DNA of 64,000 bases, taken from Pararoseomonas sp. SCSIO 73927. Its GTDB lineage: Bacteria; Pseudomonadota; Alphaproteobacteria; Acetobacterales; Acetobacteraceae. Location: NCBI RefSeq assembly GCF_037040815.1, contig NZ_CP146232.1:558001-622000 (forward strand), given 5' to 3'. Positions 42,854 to 50,773 of this stretch are shown here, piece after piece. A model generated the notes under the pieces. The model was not told the DNA's origin. It made no database searches and saw only the letters and a list, made by a program, of their open reading frames with translations. Positions within the stretch are counted from its first letter, which is position 1, and every line of letters begins with the position of its first letter. The translations under genes were made by a program, and so were the position numbers.

Positions 42854-44104
42854 TCACGGCTGCAGCGCGAGCGCCCCCAGCGCGAGCAGCAGGGCCGGCG
42901 GCATGACCAGCGCGCCCAGGCGGAGGAACTGCCAGTCGGTGACCGCCAAGCCTTCGCGCCGGATGGCCGACATCCACAGGATGGTGGCCAGGGATCCGGT
43001 GACCGAAAGGTTCGGCCCGAGGTCGATCCCGATCAGGACCGCGCCCGGCAGCAGCCCGCCCGCGCCTGCCGCCTGGACGACCGCCCCCGCCAGGAGCCCG
43101 GCCGGCAGGTTGTTCGTGACGTTGGTCCCGAAGGCGACGGCCGCCCCGGCCGCCAGCGCCGTGCCGGCGCCACCATCCCGGACCAGTCCGGCCAGCATCC
43201 GCACCGCGCCCGTGGCCTCCAGCGCCTGGACGAGGACGAAGAGCCCGGCCACCAGCGGCAGGACTCCCCATGAGAGCCCGCCGAAAAGCGGCCCAATCCC
43301 CTGGCGCGTGGCCAAGGCCACGGCCAGCGCCGTTCCGGTTCCGGCCAGGAAGGTCGGCCAGCCCAGATCGGCCCCAATGGCCGAGGCGCCAAGCATCACC
43401 ACGACCGTCGCGCCGGTCCCCATCCCCGCCACCAAGCCACTCCGCGGTAGCTGGACCGGCGGGACCATCAGGGCAATGGGCGCGGCCAGGATATTCCGCT
43501 GGGTCAGCCACAGGGCCAGAAAGGTCGCGGCGATCGCCGCGGCCGAGGGCAGGGTGAAGCGCAGCAGCCATGCCCCGAGCGGCGGCATGTGCTCGCCGAA
43601 CACGACGAGGTTCGCCGGGTTCGAGATCGGCAGCAGGAAGGACGCGGCGTTGGCCATGAGGGCGCAGGCGTAGAGATGCGGCATCGGGTTCGCGCGCGCC
43701 GCACGCGCCGCGACCAGCACGGCGGGCGTCAGGACCACCGCCGTCGCATCGTTGCTCAGGAAGCCCGTGGTCAGGATGCCCACGCCGTATACCACGGCCA
43801 GCAGGCGCGTGCCCGAACCAGCTGCGGCCCGCACGGCGAAGACTGCCAGCCAATCGAACAGCCCTTCCCGGCGCGCCACCTCCGCCAGCAGCATCATCCC
43901 CAGCAGGAAGAGGTAAACGTCGGTGCCCCGCAACACGCCGCGCCAGGCCGCCCCGGCCGACAGTAAGCCGGTCAGCACCAGCACCGCCGCGCCTGCCACG
44001 GCCCAGATCGCCTCGGGCCAGCGGAAGGGGCGCAGGATGACACCCGCCGTGGCCAGCCCGGCGATCAGCCAGACCGCGAGCGCGGGCCCCTCTGTTCCGG
44101 ACAT
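42854..44104 (-). CDS. arsB: ArsB-type arsenite/anion efflux permease
   Basis: This 416-residue inner-membrane transporter of the ArsB/NhaD superfamily has about 11 hydrophobic segments and the family motifs GMMLLAEVARREGLFDWLA, FLSNDATAVVLTPAVLVAARAARANPMPHLYACALMANAASFLLPISNPANLVVFGE, FGTNVTNNLPAGL and IGIDLGPNLSVTGSLATILWMSAIRREGL. These are the ArsB hallmarks for arsenite or antimonite extrusion. It starts 9 bp after the stop of an MFS gene on the same strand. No arsR, arsC or arsA gene is visible, so its expression and electron or phosphate partners are not local. Confidence 0.87.
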   Translation of the reverse strand: MSGTEGPALAVWLIAGLATAGVILRPFRWPEAIWAVAGAAVLVLTGLLSAGAAWRGVLRGTDVYLFLLGMMLLAEVARREGLFDWLAVFAVRAAAGSGTRLLAVVYGVGILTTGFLSNDATAVVLTPAVLVAARAARANPMPHLYACALMANAASFLLPISNPANLVVFGEHMPPLGAWLLRFTLPSAAAIAATFLALWLTQRNILAAPIALMVPPVQLPRSGLVAGMGTGATVVVMLGASAIGADLGWPTFLAGTGTALAVALATRQGIGPLFGGLSWGVLPLVAGLFVLVQALEATGAVRMLAGLVRDGGAGTALAAGAAVAFGTNVTNNLPAGLLAGAVVQAAGAGGLLPGAVLIGIDLGPNLSVTGSLATILWMSAIRREGLAVTDWQFLRLGALVMPPALLLALGALALQP

Positions 44105-44113
44105 AGCTGCGGC

Positions 44114-45430
44114 CTAAGCTGAGGGCTGGAGCGCCGCACCCGTGGGCGGCCTCGATCCACCGGCCCCGGCCTGGCCCGGAAGCGTCTCCGGCATCAGGAT
44201 GAGGTAGCCGAGGAACCCGGCCGCCGCGATCGCGCCCAGCACGAGAAAGGCGGGCGAGTACCCGGCCCAGACGATCACGCCTCCGGCGAGGCTCGCGCTC
44301 AGCGCGGCGCCGAGGCCCTGCGCCGTGGCCACCGCGCCCTGGCTGATGTTGAACCGCCCCGTCCCGCGCGTCAGGTCCGCCACCACCACGGGGAAGAGCG
44401 CGCCGAAGATCCCGGCCCCCACCCCGTCCAGCATCTGGACCCCCAGCAGCCAGGCAGGATGGTCGGAGAGCGGGTAGAGCAGTCCGCGCAGGGCCAGCAC
44501 GCCAAAGGCCGCCAGGAAGATCGGCTTGCGCCCCCAGCGATCCGCCCGCGCGCCCACCAGCATCGCGACCGGCACCATCACGCACTGCGCCGCCACGATG
44601 CAGGCGGCGATCAGGGAGGTCGCGTAATCCTTGCCCACCACCAGCGTGAGCTTCTGCCCCACCGTCGGCAGCATCGCCGCGTTTGCCAGGTGGAAGGTGG
44701 CCATCAGCCCCGCGAAGATCAGCAGCGGCCGGCAGGTGAGGAGGGCCTTCCAGGCCGATGGCTCCTCATGCCGGTCACCCCCGCCGCCTTCCTCATCCAG
44801 CCCCCGCGCCACGTCGTCGTTGATGGCCCGGGCGGGGATTAGCAGCATCGCCCCGATGCTCGCCACGGCCAGCCCGGCCATGATCCAGAACACCACCACC
44901 GGCCCAAAGGCGTAGGCCGTCACTGCGGCCAGGGCGGCTGAGGCCGCGTTGCCGCCGTGGTTGAAGGCCTCGTTCCGCCCGATGCGGCGGGAGAAGGCCT
45001 TCGGCCCGACCACCCCGAGCGTGATCGCGGCCAGGGCCGGCGGGAAGACCGCCCCCGCGATGCCGGCGAGGGACTGCGTGGCCGCCACCGTGTAGAAGCC
45101 GGAGATGAAGGGCAGCACCACGCAGCTCAGCGTTACGGCTAGGGCCGCCGCGATGACGACCGCGCGCTTGTGCCGGGTGCGGTCGATCAGCGCGCCGGCC
45201 GGGGTCTGCGCGACGAGCCCCGCAATCGCGGCGATGCTGATGACGAGCCCGATCGTCGCCTCGTTCCACCCCTGCTCCGGCCCGCGCACCGCGAGAAGGT
45301 AGATGGCGAGGTAGGGCCCGAGCCCGTCCCGAACGTCGGCCAGTAGGAAGTTGAGGGCGTCCAGGCCCCGGGTGACGCGCGCCGGAGGCTCCTCGGCGAT
45401 GGTCTGGGACGGCGCTGAGGCAGGGAGCAT
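44114..45430 (-). CDS. MFS transporter
   Basis: This 438-residue major facilitator has 12 predicted TM helices and the inter-helix 2-3 motif GALIDRTRHKRAVV. The second repeat has GARADRWGRKPIFLAAFGVLALRGLLYPL. A short acidic/His-rich central loop (DEEGGGGDRHEEPSAW) separates the halves. It resembles predicted efflux MFS proteins often encoded in alphaproteobacterial metal-resistance neighbourhoods, but the substrate is unknown; it does not look like ArsJ. It precedes arsB by 9 bp on the same strand, so one operon is likely. It is divergent from the PAS-LuxR gene. Confidence 0.88.
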   Translation of the reverse strand: MLPASAPSQTIAEEPPARVTRGLDALNFLLADVRDGLGPYLAIYLLAVRGPEQGWNEATIGLVISIAAIAGLVAQTPAGALIDRTRHKRAVVIAAALAVTLSCVVLPFISGFYTVAATQSLAGIAGAVFPPALAAITLGVVGPKAFSRRIGRNEAFNHGGNAASAALAAVTAYAFGPVVVFWIMAGLAVASIGAMLLIPARAINDDVARGLDEEGGGGDRHEEPSAWKALLTCRPLLIFAGLMATFHLANAAMLPTVGQKLTLVVGKDYATSLIAACIVAAQCVMVPVAMLVGARADRWGRKPIFLAAFGVLALRGLLYPLSDHPAWLLGVQMLDGVGAGIFGALFPVVVADLTRGTGRFNISQGAVATAQGLGAALSASLAGGVIVWAGYSPAFLVLGAIAAAGFLGYLILMPETLPGQAGAGGSRPPTGAALQPSA

Positions 45431-45574
45431 GGAAGGATCTCTGGATTGCGCGCCCGCAACGCGCGGCCGAGAGGATGGGTTGGATTCGTGTTGCAGTAAG
45501 GAAGTTGTCAGGATTGGCGCCCTTCAGGCTGGGCTAGCCGCCCGGGCTGGCGTTCACGCCCCGGCCGCACCCGG

Positions 45575-47089
45575 ATGACGGACCCATCAACCCTGTGGTG
45601 GGGCGGCCGTTCATCGCCCATGACCGCCCCTGCCCCGCCTCACCACGCCGATACTCGGCAACTCCGCTCGATCATCGCGGGGGTCAGTGACGGGGTGATC
45701 CTGATCGCGCCGGACCGGCGCATGGTCTGGGCCAACGGGCCGGCGCTGGCCATGCACGGCGTGACGGAACTCGGCGATCTCGGCGGCACCGCGGCCGGTT
45801 ACCGCGAGCGCTTCGAGCTGCGCTACCGCAACCGCCACCGCCTGCCGGAGGGCGAGTACCCGCTGGAGCGGGTCATGGCCGGGGACACTTTCGAGGACGT
45901 GGTGGTCGAGGTGGCACCCGCGGGTGAAGCCGAGGCGCGCTGGACGCACCGGATTCGCAGCCTGGTGCTGGCCGACGAGGCGGGACGCCCCGACCTGCTG
46001 GTCCTGATCCTGCGCGACGAGACCGAGCGCTACGATGCCGAGGAGCGCTTCGAGCGGGCCTTCAACGCCAACCCGGCCCCGGCCCTCATCCTGCGCCTCT
46101 CGGACCTCCGGCACATCCGGGTTAACCGGGGCTTCCTAGAGATGACAGGCTTCCGGGAGGACCAGGTGGTCGGACGCTCGGCCTATGACGTGGACGTGCT
46201 GGAGGGCGCGGCCCGACGGGAACTGGCGGTGGAGCGCCTGCGGGAGGGGCGGACCATCCCGCAGATGGAGGCGACGCTGCAGTTGCCCGACGGGCGGGAG
46301 AAGTGCGTCGTGCTGGCCGGCCAGCCGATCGAGATCGGCAGCACGGCCTGCATGCTGTTCACCTTCGCCGACCTCGATGGCCGGAGGAATGCCGAGAGGG
46401 CCCTGCGACAGAGCGAGGAGCGCTTTGCCCTGGCGTTCCGCGCCCTTCCCGTGCCGGCGCTTCTGGCCACCGCCCACGAGGTCCGGATCCTGCTGGCCAA
46501 TGATGCCTTCTGCCGGAGTACGAACCGCAAGGAGGCGGATGTGGTGGGACGCACGGCCGAGGAGTTGCCGCTCTGGGCCGATCCGGATGTGGCGGATGCC
46601 CTGGCGAAGAAGTTCCGGCACGAGGCCTGCCTGTCCGACGAGGAAGTCCTTCTGCACGTGCAGGACGGTGCCCCCCTGGCCTGTGCCGTGTCGGCGGAGC
46701 CGGTGGAGCTTGGTGGCGAGCCCTGCATCCTCCTTGTCGTGCCCCGCGCCCCGGAGCGGGGGCGAACGCGGGCCGAGATCGCGGCCGCCGTGGCCGCGGC
46801 CATGACGGATGCGGGGACCATCACGGCGCGGGTGCTGGACCATCTCGCCCGTTCCGGGCCCACGGCTCCCCAGGATAGCTTGTCGGCCCCGTTATCGACG
46901 CTGCCGGCGCGGGCGAGGGAGGTGCTGGGTCTCGTGTCGCGCGGCCTGGACGACGGCGCTATCGCCGAACAGCTCGGCATCAGCCCGACCACCGTTCGGA
47001 ACCATGTGAACGGACTGTACCGTAGGCTGAAGGTCGGGTCTCGCGCGCAGCTGATCGTCTGGGCTCGGGAGCGCGGCCTGGGCACCTGA
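45575..47089 (+). CDS. Multi-PAS LuxR-type transcriptional regulator
   Basis: This 504-residue regulator has three PAS-like sensor segments (IIAGVSDGVILIAPDRRMVWANGPAL; AFNANPAPALILRLSDLRHIRVNRGFLEMTGFREDQVVGRS; LAFRALPVPALLATAHEVRILLANDAFCRSTNRKEADVVGRT). A C-terminal LuxR/FixJ-type HTH follows (LPARAREVLGLVSRGLDDGAIAEQLGISPTTVRNHVNGLYRRLKVGSRAQLI). The ligand is unknown. No heme-CxxCH or LOV cysteine motif is seen in the PAS domains. It is divergent from the MFS-arsB operon across 144 bp and is the most obvious candidate regulator of that pair. Confidence 0.88.
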   Translation: MTDPSTLWWGGRSSPMTAPAPPHHADTRQLRSIIAGVSDGVILIAPDRRMVWANGPALAMHGVTELGDLGGTAAGYRERFELRYRNRHRLPEGEYPLERVMAGDTFEDVVVEVAPAGEAEARWTHRIRSLVLADEAGRPDLLVLILRDETERYDAEERFERAFNANPAPALILRLSDLRHIRVNRGFLEMTGFREDQVVGRSAYDVDVLEGAARRELAVERLREGRTIPQMEATLQLPDGREKCVVLAGQPIEIGSTACMLFTFADLDGRRNAERALRQSEERFALAFRALPVPALLATAHEVRILLANDAFCRSTNRKEADVVGRTAEELPLWADPDVADALAKKFRHEACLSDEEVLLHVQDGAPLACAVSAEPVELGGEPCILLVVPRAPERGRTRAEIAAAVAAAMTDAGTITARVLDHLARSGPTAPQDSLSAPLSTLPARAREVLGLVSRGLDDGAIAEQLGISPTTVRNHVNGLYRRLKVGSRAQLIVWARERGLGT

Positions 47090-47260
47090 CAGGAGGTGGT
47101 CCCGAACTCCCACAAGGTCTCCCCACACCAAATCGATGGTGCAGAACAACCACTCTCGGTGTATTTTCTTAGGATACACGGCAAACCCGGCTTGATTACC
47201 CCCGTTGGTGAGGCGCAATCCGGGCCATCGCGGCCGGGGCCTCATCGAAGGAACGAGAAC

Positions 47261-47443
47261 GTGGACAAGGACCGCATCGAAGGCGTGGCCAAGCAGGCCG
47301 TTGGCTCCGTCAAGGAAGCCTTCGGCAAGCTGACAGGCGATGCCAAGACCCAGGCAGAGGGCGCGGCCCAGAAGGCAGAGGGCAAGGTCCAGAATGCCGC
47401 CGGCAGCGTGAAGGACAGCGCCCGCGACGCCGCGGGCCGGTAG
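47261..47443 (+). CDS. CsbD-family stress protein
   Basis: This 60-residue CsbD-like (UPF0337) protein contains the tandem KDRIEGVAKQAVGSVKEAFGKLTGDAKTQAEGAAQKAEGKVQNAAG repeats, which form a short amphipathic, mostly disordered chain. Family members are induced by general stress in many bacteria. The start is GTG at 47261 with GAAGGAA upstream. A strong terminator follows at 47466-47490, so it is monocistronic. Confidence 0.88.
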   Translation: MDKDRIEGVAKQAVGSVKEAFGKLTGDAKTQAEGAAQKAEGKVQNAAGSVKDSARDAAGR

Positions 47444-47465
47444 GCCGCTCCACCGCCAACCCAAC

Positions 47466-47490
47466 ACGGCCCGGCTCCTCGCCGGGCCGT
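47466..47490 (+). terminator. Rho-independent terminator of the csbD-like gene
   Basis: Perfect 10-bp arms ACGGCCCGGC (47466-47475) and GCCGGGCCGT (47481-47490) with the loop TCCTC are followed by TCTGCT. This is the cleanest terminator hairpin in the window. Confidence 0.85.
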
Positions 47491-47537
47491 TCTGCTATCA
47501 GCAGCTGCCCACGGGCGGCCCAAGCGAAAGACACTTG

Positions 47538-48467
47538 ATGTCCTCCACCTACCCAGGCCTGGGATCTGCCGGAACCGCCGCCATACCGGCGGCCGCCACC
47601 CCCTTCCCCCGCGTGTCCTGGGGCGCGGTCCTGGCCGGCGCCATTGTGGCTCTGGCCATCGGCCTGATGCTCAACGTCCTCGGCGCCGCCGTGGGCGCGA
47701 CCCTCGTGGATGCGACGGCGCGAGACACGCCGGACGCCTCCAGCTTTGGCATCGGCGCGGGGATCTGGCTTCTCGTCTCCAACCTGATCGGTCTCGGCGT
47801 GGGCGGCTACACGGCGGCGCGCCTGTCCGGCACGGCTAGCAACACCGACGCGACCCTGCACGGCATGGCCATGTGGGCGGCCTCCTTCCTCATCTCTGCC
47901 GTGCTGCTCGGCAATCTTGTGGCGGGCGTCGCCTCCACCGCCGCGAATGGCGTGACGGGCGCGATCGGCGGCATCGCGAGTGGCATCGGCTCCGTCGCCT
48001 CCGCGGCGGGCGAACAAGTTGCCAATCGAACCAGCACCGACGCCGCCCAGTCCGCGGCGCAGCGCATCGTCGAGCGGGCGCAGAACGCACTTGCCGGCGC
48101 GGGCAGCGCGCCTGCCACCATGACCTCGGACCAGCGCAAGGCCGAGATCGCGACGCTTGTCGGGCGCTGGGTGACGGGCGGCAATCTGGCGGGCGGCGAT
48201 CGGGACCGGCTGAACGCGCTGGTTGCGGCCGAGTACAACCTCAGCCCGCAGGAGGCGCAGCAGCGCGTGACCCAGGCCGAGCAGCAGGCCCGGCAATCTC
48301 TTCAGGAGGCCGAGCAGCGCGCCCGCCAGGCTGCGGACGTGGCGGCGAAGGGCGCTTCCGTGGCCTCGTTCTCGATATTCTTGACGATGCTGCTCGGACT
48401 TGGGGTTGCCGTCTTCGGCGCGCGGCGAGGCACGCGCGACCACCTTGCCCTACGTGGCACATGGTAG
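47538..48467 (+). CDS. Membrane protein with glycine-rich TM segments (PhnA-like family in alphaproteobacteria)
   Basis: This 309-residue protein has TM helices near SWGAVLAGAIVALAIGLMLNVLGAAVGATLV, GIWLLVSNLIGLGVGGYTAARL and MAMWAASFLISAVLLGNLVAGVAS. A long Gln/Ala/Arg coiled-coil (NLSPQEAQQRVTQAEQQARQSLQEAEQRARQAADVAAKG) and a last TM (FSIFLTMLLGLGVAVFGARRG) follow. This architecture matches alphaproteobacterial membrane proteins annotated as PhnA-like, whose role is unproven. The ATG at 47538 is preferred over TTG one codon before. It follows csbD and lies in the same stress-gene neighbourhood. Confidence 0.7.
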   Translation: MSSTYPGLGSAGTAAIPAAATPFPRVSWGAVLAGAIVALAIGLMLNVLGAAVGATLVDATARDTPDASSFGIGAGIWLLVSNLIGLGVGGYTAARLSGTASNTDATLHGMAMWAASFLISAVLLGNLVAGVASTAANGVTGAIGGIASGIGSVASAAGEQVANRTSTDAAQSAAQRIVERAQNALAGAGSAPATMTSDQRKAEIATLVGRWVTGGNLAGGDRDRLNALVAAEYNLSPQEAQQRVTQAEQQARQSLQEAEQRARQAADVAAKGASVASFSIFLTMLLGLGVAVFGARRGTRDHLALRGTW

Positions 48468-48485
48468 CTTAGTACTGTTCCGGAT

Positions 48486-48511
48486 CCGCCCCGGCCTAGG
48501 TGCCGGGGCGG
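48486..48511. terminator. Hairpin terminator after the membrane protein gene
   Basis: Perfect 10-bp arms CCGCCCCGGC (48486-48495) and GCCGGGGCGG (48502-48511) enclose a 6-nt loop, 18 bp past the stop codon. It can serve the converging gene at 48579 as well. Confidence 0.8.
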
Positions 48512-48578
48512 CGATTCGCCTGGCCAATTTGGTATCGAATGTCGGCGCAAGTGCTGGCCCGGTTATTGGCAGACGAGC

Positions 48579-48911
48579 TTAGCTGCCGTTGTAGATTGAC
48601 TGCATGGCCCGTTCGAACGCGGTGGCCAGCCTTGCCCGAAAGGCTACCCCGCCAACGACACCGATCGATATCGGTGCATGGAGTAAGCAGTGCGCAAGCT
48701 CTGCACGGAGCTTAAGCAACGCCTGGGGCTGGTCCTCCGGTGCTACTCGGATCAGCACCCTTTTGAGCGCGTTGAGAACTACCTCGTCGAAATCGACGAT
48801 CTCGATCTGCGGCTTTCGCGACGATGGCACGGAGGCCGGCCCTGAATTCTGGGGCAGAGAGCCTCTCAGAACTGGTTCTGAGTTGGAATGAGACAGATCA
48901 GCAAGCCTCAT
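48579..48911 (-). CDS. Hypothetical protein
   Basis: This 110-residue protein has a coherent second half: IEIVDFDEVVLNALKRVLIRVAPEDQPQALLKLRAELAHCLLHAPISIGVVGGVAFRARLATAFERAMQSI. This looks like an ordinary helical fold, and the first 35 residues look less protein-like, so the true start may be internal. No family recognised. It is convergent with the membrane protein gene. Confidence 0.5.
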   Translation of the reverse strand: MRLADLSHSNSEPVLRGSLPQNSGPASVPSSRKPQIEIVDFDEVVLNALKRVLIRVAPEDQPQALLKLRAELAHCLLHAPISIGVVGGVAFRARLATAFERAMQSIYNGS

Positions 48912-49095
48912 ACATTTGACCTAATTGGAAGATGCACCCGCACCAACGCCGCCGTGCGAAGGCTCCTCGGTCGTCTTAACATCGTCGGACTCCACCCGAA
49001 GGAGGGCGCAGATGTTGAACGAGCGGAGCGGTGCAGGCCATCCAGGAGGTGACTGCTTCGGCCGCCGTCCAGGCCTCCAAGGAGAATGCGCGGTC

Positions 49096-49484
49096 TTAGG
49101 CCAGGTTGAAGAGAAAGGCGTAGGCCACGTAGAAGGCGGCAATCGCGAGATCCATCATCAGGGCGTGGACCAGGGTGACGCTGAGATACCAGGCGATCGG
49201 CGACAGAAGGATCACCAGCAACCCGGCCTCGAACAGCAAGGCATGCGCGACGCGCAGGCCCAGGCTCTTCCGGGTGTACCCGGCCCAGCGCTGCATCGCT
49301 CGGTCGAACCCGAGATTGTAGGCGTAGTTCCAGCCCGTGGCTGCCATGGCGCTGCCGATGCCCATGGTGGCGGCGCCGAGGCCGAAGACAAGGCTTCCCA
49401 GAAGGATAATGAGGTCTAAGGCCGATCAGTCCAAAAGGATGGCACGACGGATTCGGTTGCGGGTGGTGCGCGTGGTCTGAACTC
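49096..49484 (-). pseudogene. PACE (AceI-like) efflux transporter, decayed
   Basis: The reading frames together give an almost full PACE/bacterial-transmembrane-pair protein: RTTRNRIRRAIL, then FGLIGL in a shifted frame, then DLIILLGSLVFGLGAATMGIGSAMAATGWNYAYNLGFD, YTRKSLGLRVAHALLFEAGLLVILL and VTLVHALMMDLAIAAFYVAYAFLFNLA. Two compensating single-base shifts lie near 49408-49422, and a TAA at 49096-49098 replaces the expected Tyr codon of FNLAYD. Intact relatives export biocides such as chlorhexidine or short-chain diamines. The divergent LysR gene at 49499 is the expected AceR-type partner. Confidence 0.7.
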
Positions 49485-49498
49485 TCGATAAACCGTCG

Positions 49499-50473
49499 AT
49501 GGGCGAGGTTTTCCATCTAGAATTCCTATATCAACAACTTAGAATTTTTCTGGAATCCAGATCGATTCCCGCCTCTCTGGAGCAGTTCGAAGGCTTCATG
49601 GCAGCCGCGGAAGTGGGATCCTTCTCGGGCGTGGCACGTCGGCTCAGGAAGGCGCAATCGGCCGTCAGCGCGCAGGTGGCGAACCTCGAGACCGATCTGG
49701 GGCTGGAGCTGTTCAGCCGGGCGGGGCGGAACCCGGTGCTCACCCCGGCGGGGGAGCGCCTGCTGCTAGAGGCGCGCGTGGTCCTCGACCGGCGAGAGCA
49801 CCTGATCGGCCTAGCGAGGAGCCTGGAGCAGCGGGTGGAGAACCGCCTCGTCGTGGCGATCGACGAGCTCTACCCCGAGCACGCGCTCGGCGCCCTGTTC
49901 GCCGACTTCGCCCGGCGCTTCCCCTTCGTGGAGCTGGAGCTGCTCTTCCCGCTGATGGAGGATGTCAGCCGCATGGTGCGGTCCGGCACGGCCGATCTTG
50001 GCGTGATGTGGCGGCAGGAGGCGTTGCCGACGGAGCTGGGCTTCCAGACCATCGGCTGGGTGCCCCTGAAACTCGTCTGCGGGCGCGACCATCCGCTGGC
50101 GAAGGAGCGGGTGGAGTGGGAGGAGCTGAAGCGCCACCGCCAGATCCTCGTCGCCGCCCGCAGCGACGGGCCGGAGAAGCGCCGGCTCCGGGTCGCTGCC
50201 GAGGTTTGGTGGGTGGAGAGCCACTGGGTCATCCTGGAGATGGTGAAGCACGGGGTCGGCTGGGCCTTTGTGTCGGACCACGTCATCGCCGCCTCTCCGG
50301 CAGCGCCGGACCTCGTCACGCCCGACCTGCAGTTCGACCGGGGGGACTGGCCCGTCGCCCTGGAGCTGGTCTGGCACAAGCAGCGGCCCTGCGGCCCCGC
50401 AGCGGCGTGGCTGCGGGAGCGCATCGCGGCGGAGCGTATCGGCGGCGGGTTCGGAGGCGGGGCAGCAGGATGA
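49499..50473 (+). CDS. LysR-family regulator, AceR-like
   Basis: This 324-residue regulator has an N-terminal HTH (ASLEQFEGFMAAAEVGSFSGVARRLRKAQSAVSAQVANLETDLGLELFSR) and an effector domain (RLVVAIDELYPEHALGALFADFARRFPFVELELLFPLMED). PACE transporters are usually controlled by a divergently encoded LysR protein, as here. The transporter partner is decayed, so this regulator has probably lost its main target. The start ATG at 49499 gives about 25 residues before the HTH; a later start is possible. Confidence 0.88.
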   Translation: MGEVFHLEFLYQQLRIFLESRSIPASLEQFEGFMAAAEVGSFSGVARRLRKAQSAVSAQVANLETDLGLELFSRAGRNPVLTPAGERLLLEARVVLDRREHLIGLARSLEQRVENRLVVAIDELYPEHALGALFADFARRFPFVELELLFPLMEDVSRMVRSGTADLGVMWRQEALPTELGFQTIGWVPLKLVCGRDHPLAKERVEWEELKRHRQILVAARSDGPEKRRLRVAAEVWWVESHWVILEMVKHGVGWAFVSDHVIAASPAAPDLVTPDLQFDRGDWPVALELVWHKQRPCGPAAAWLRERIAAERIGGGFGGGAAG

Positions 50474-50773
50474 GGGGCGCCCTCGACTCGGGCGCGGCAC
50501 GCATGGGAACCCGGACGACGTCCACGTTGAAAGACGACCGCGGCCTGTGCGCCAGCGAGCTCTGACGCTGGATGGAAACCGGCCCTAGCCTGGAGCAGTC
50601 CGGCGCTACGGGCGCCGGCAGCCAGCACGCCGGACCAGCCGCTTCAGCGATGGCCCGAGAGGGGCTGCCAGGGTCGCTTGGTGGCCTCTTACCTTGTCCG
50701 GCTTCTAACCCATCTGTGGCCACATCTTCGCACCGGCCTCCAGCGGGCTGGACCTGACGCCGGGGGCCGTCGA
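50474..50773. other. Intergenic region before the LOV kinase gene
   Basis: These 300 bp between two rightward genes contain no supported gene. No strong inverted repeat or terminator hairpin was identified. Confidence 0.45.

Noticed and set aside
44114..45430. MFS protein as ArsJ, the organoarsenical exporter
   Set aside because: The N-terminal sequence does not resemble ArsJ, and the GAPDH partner gene is absent.
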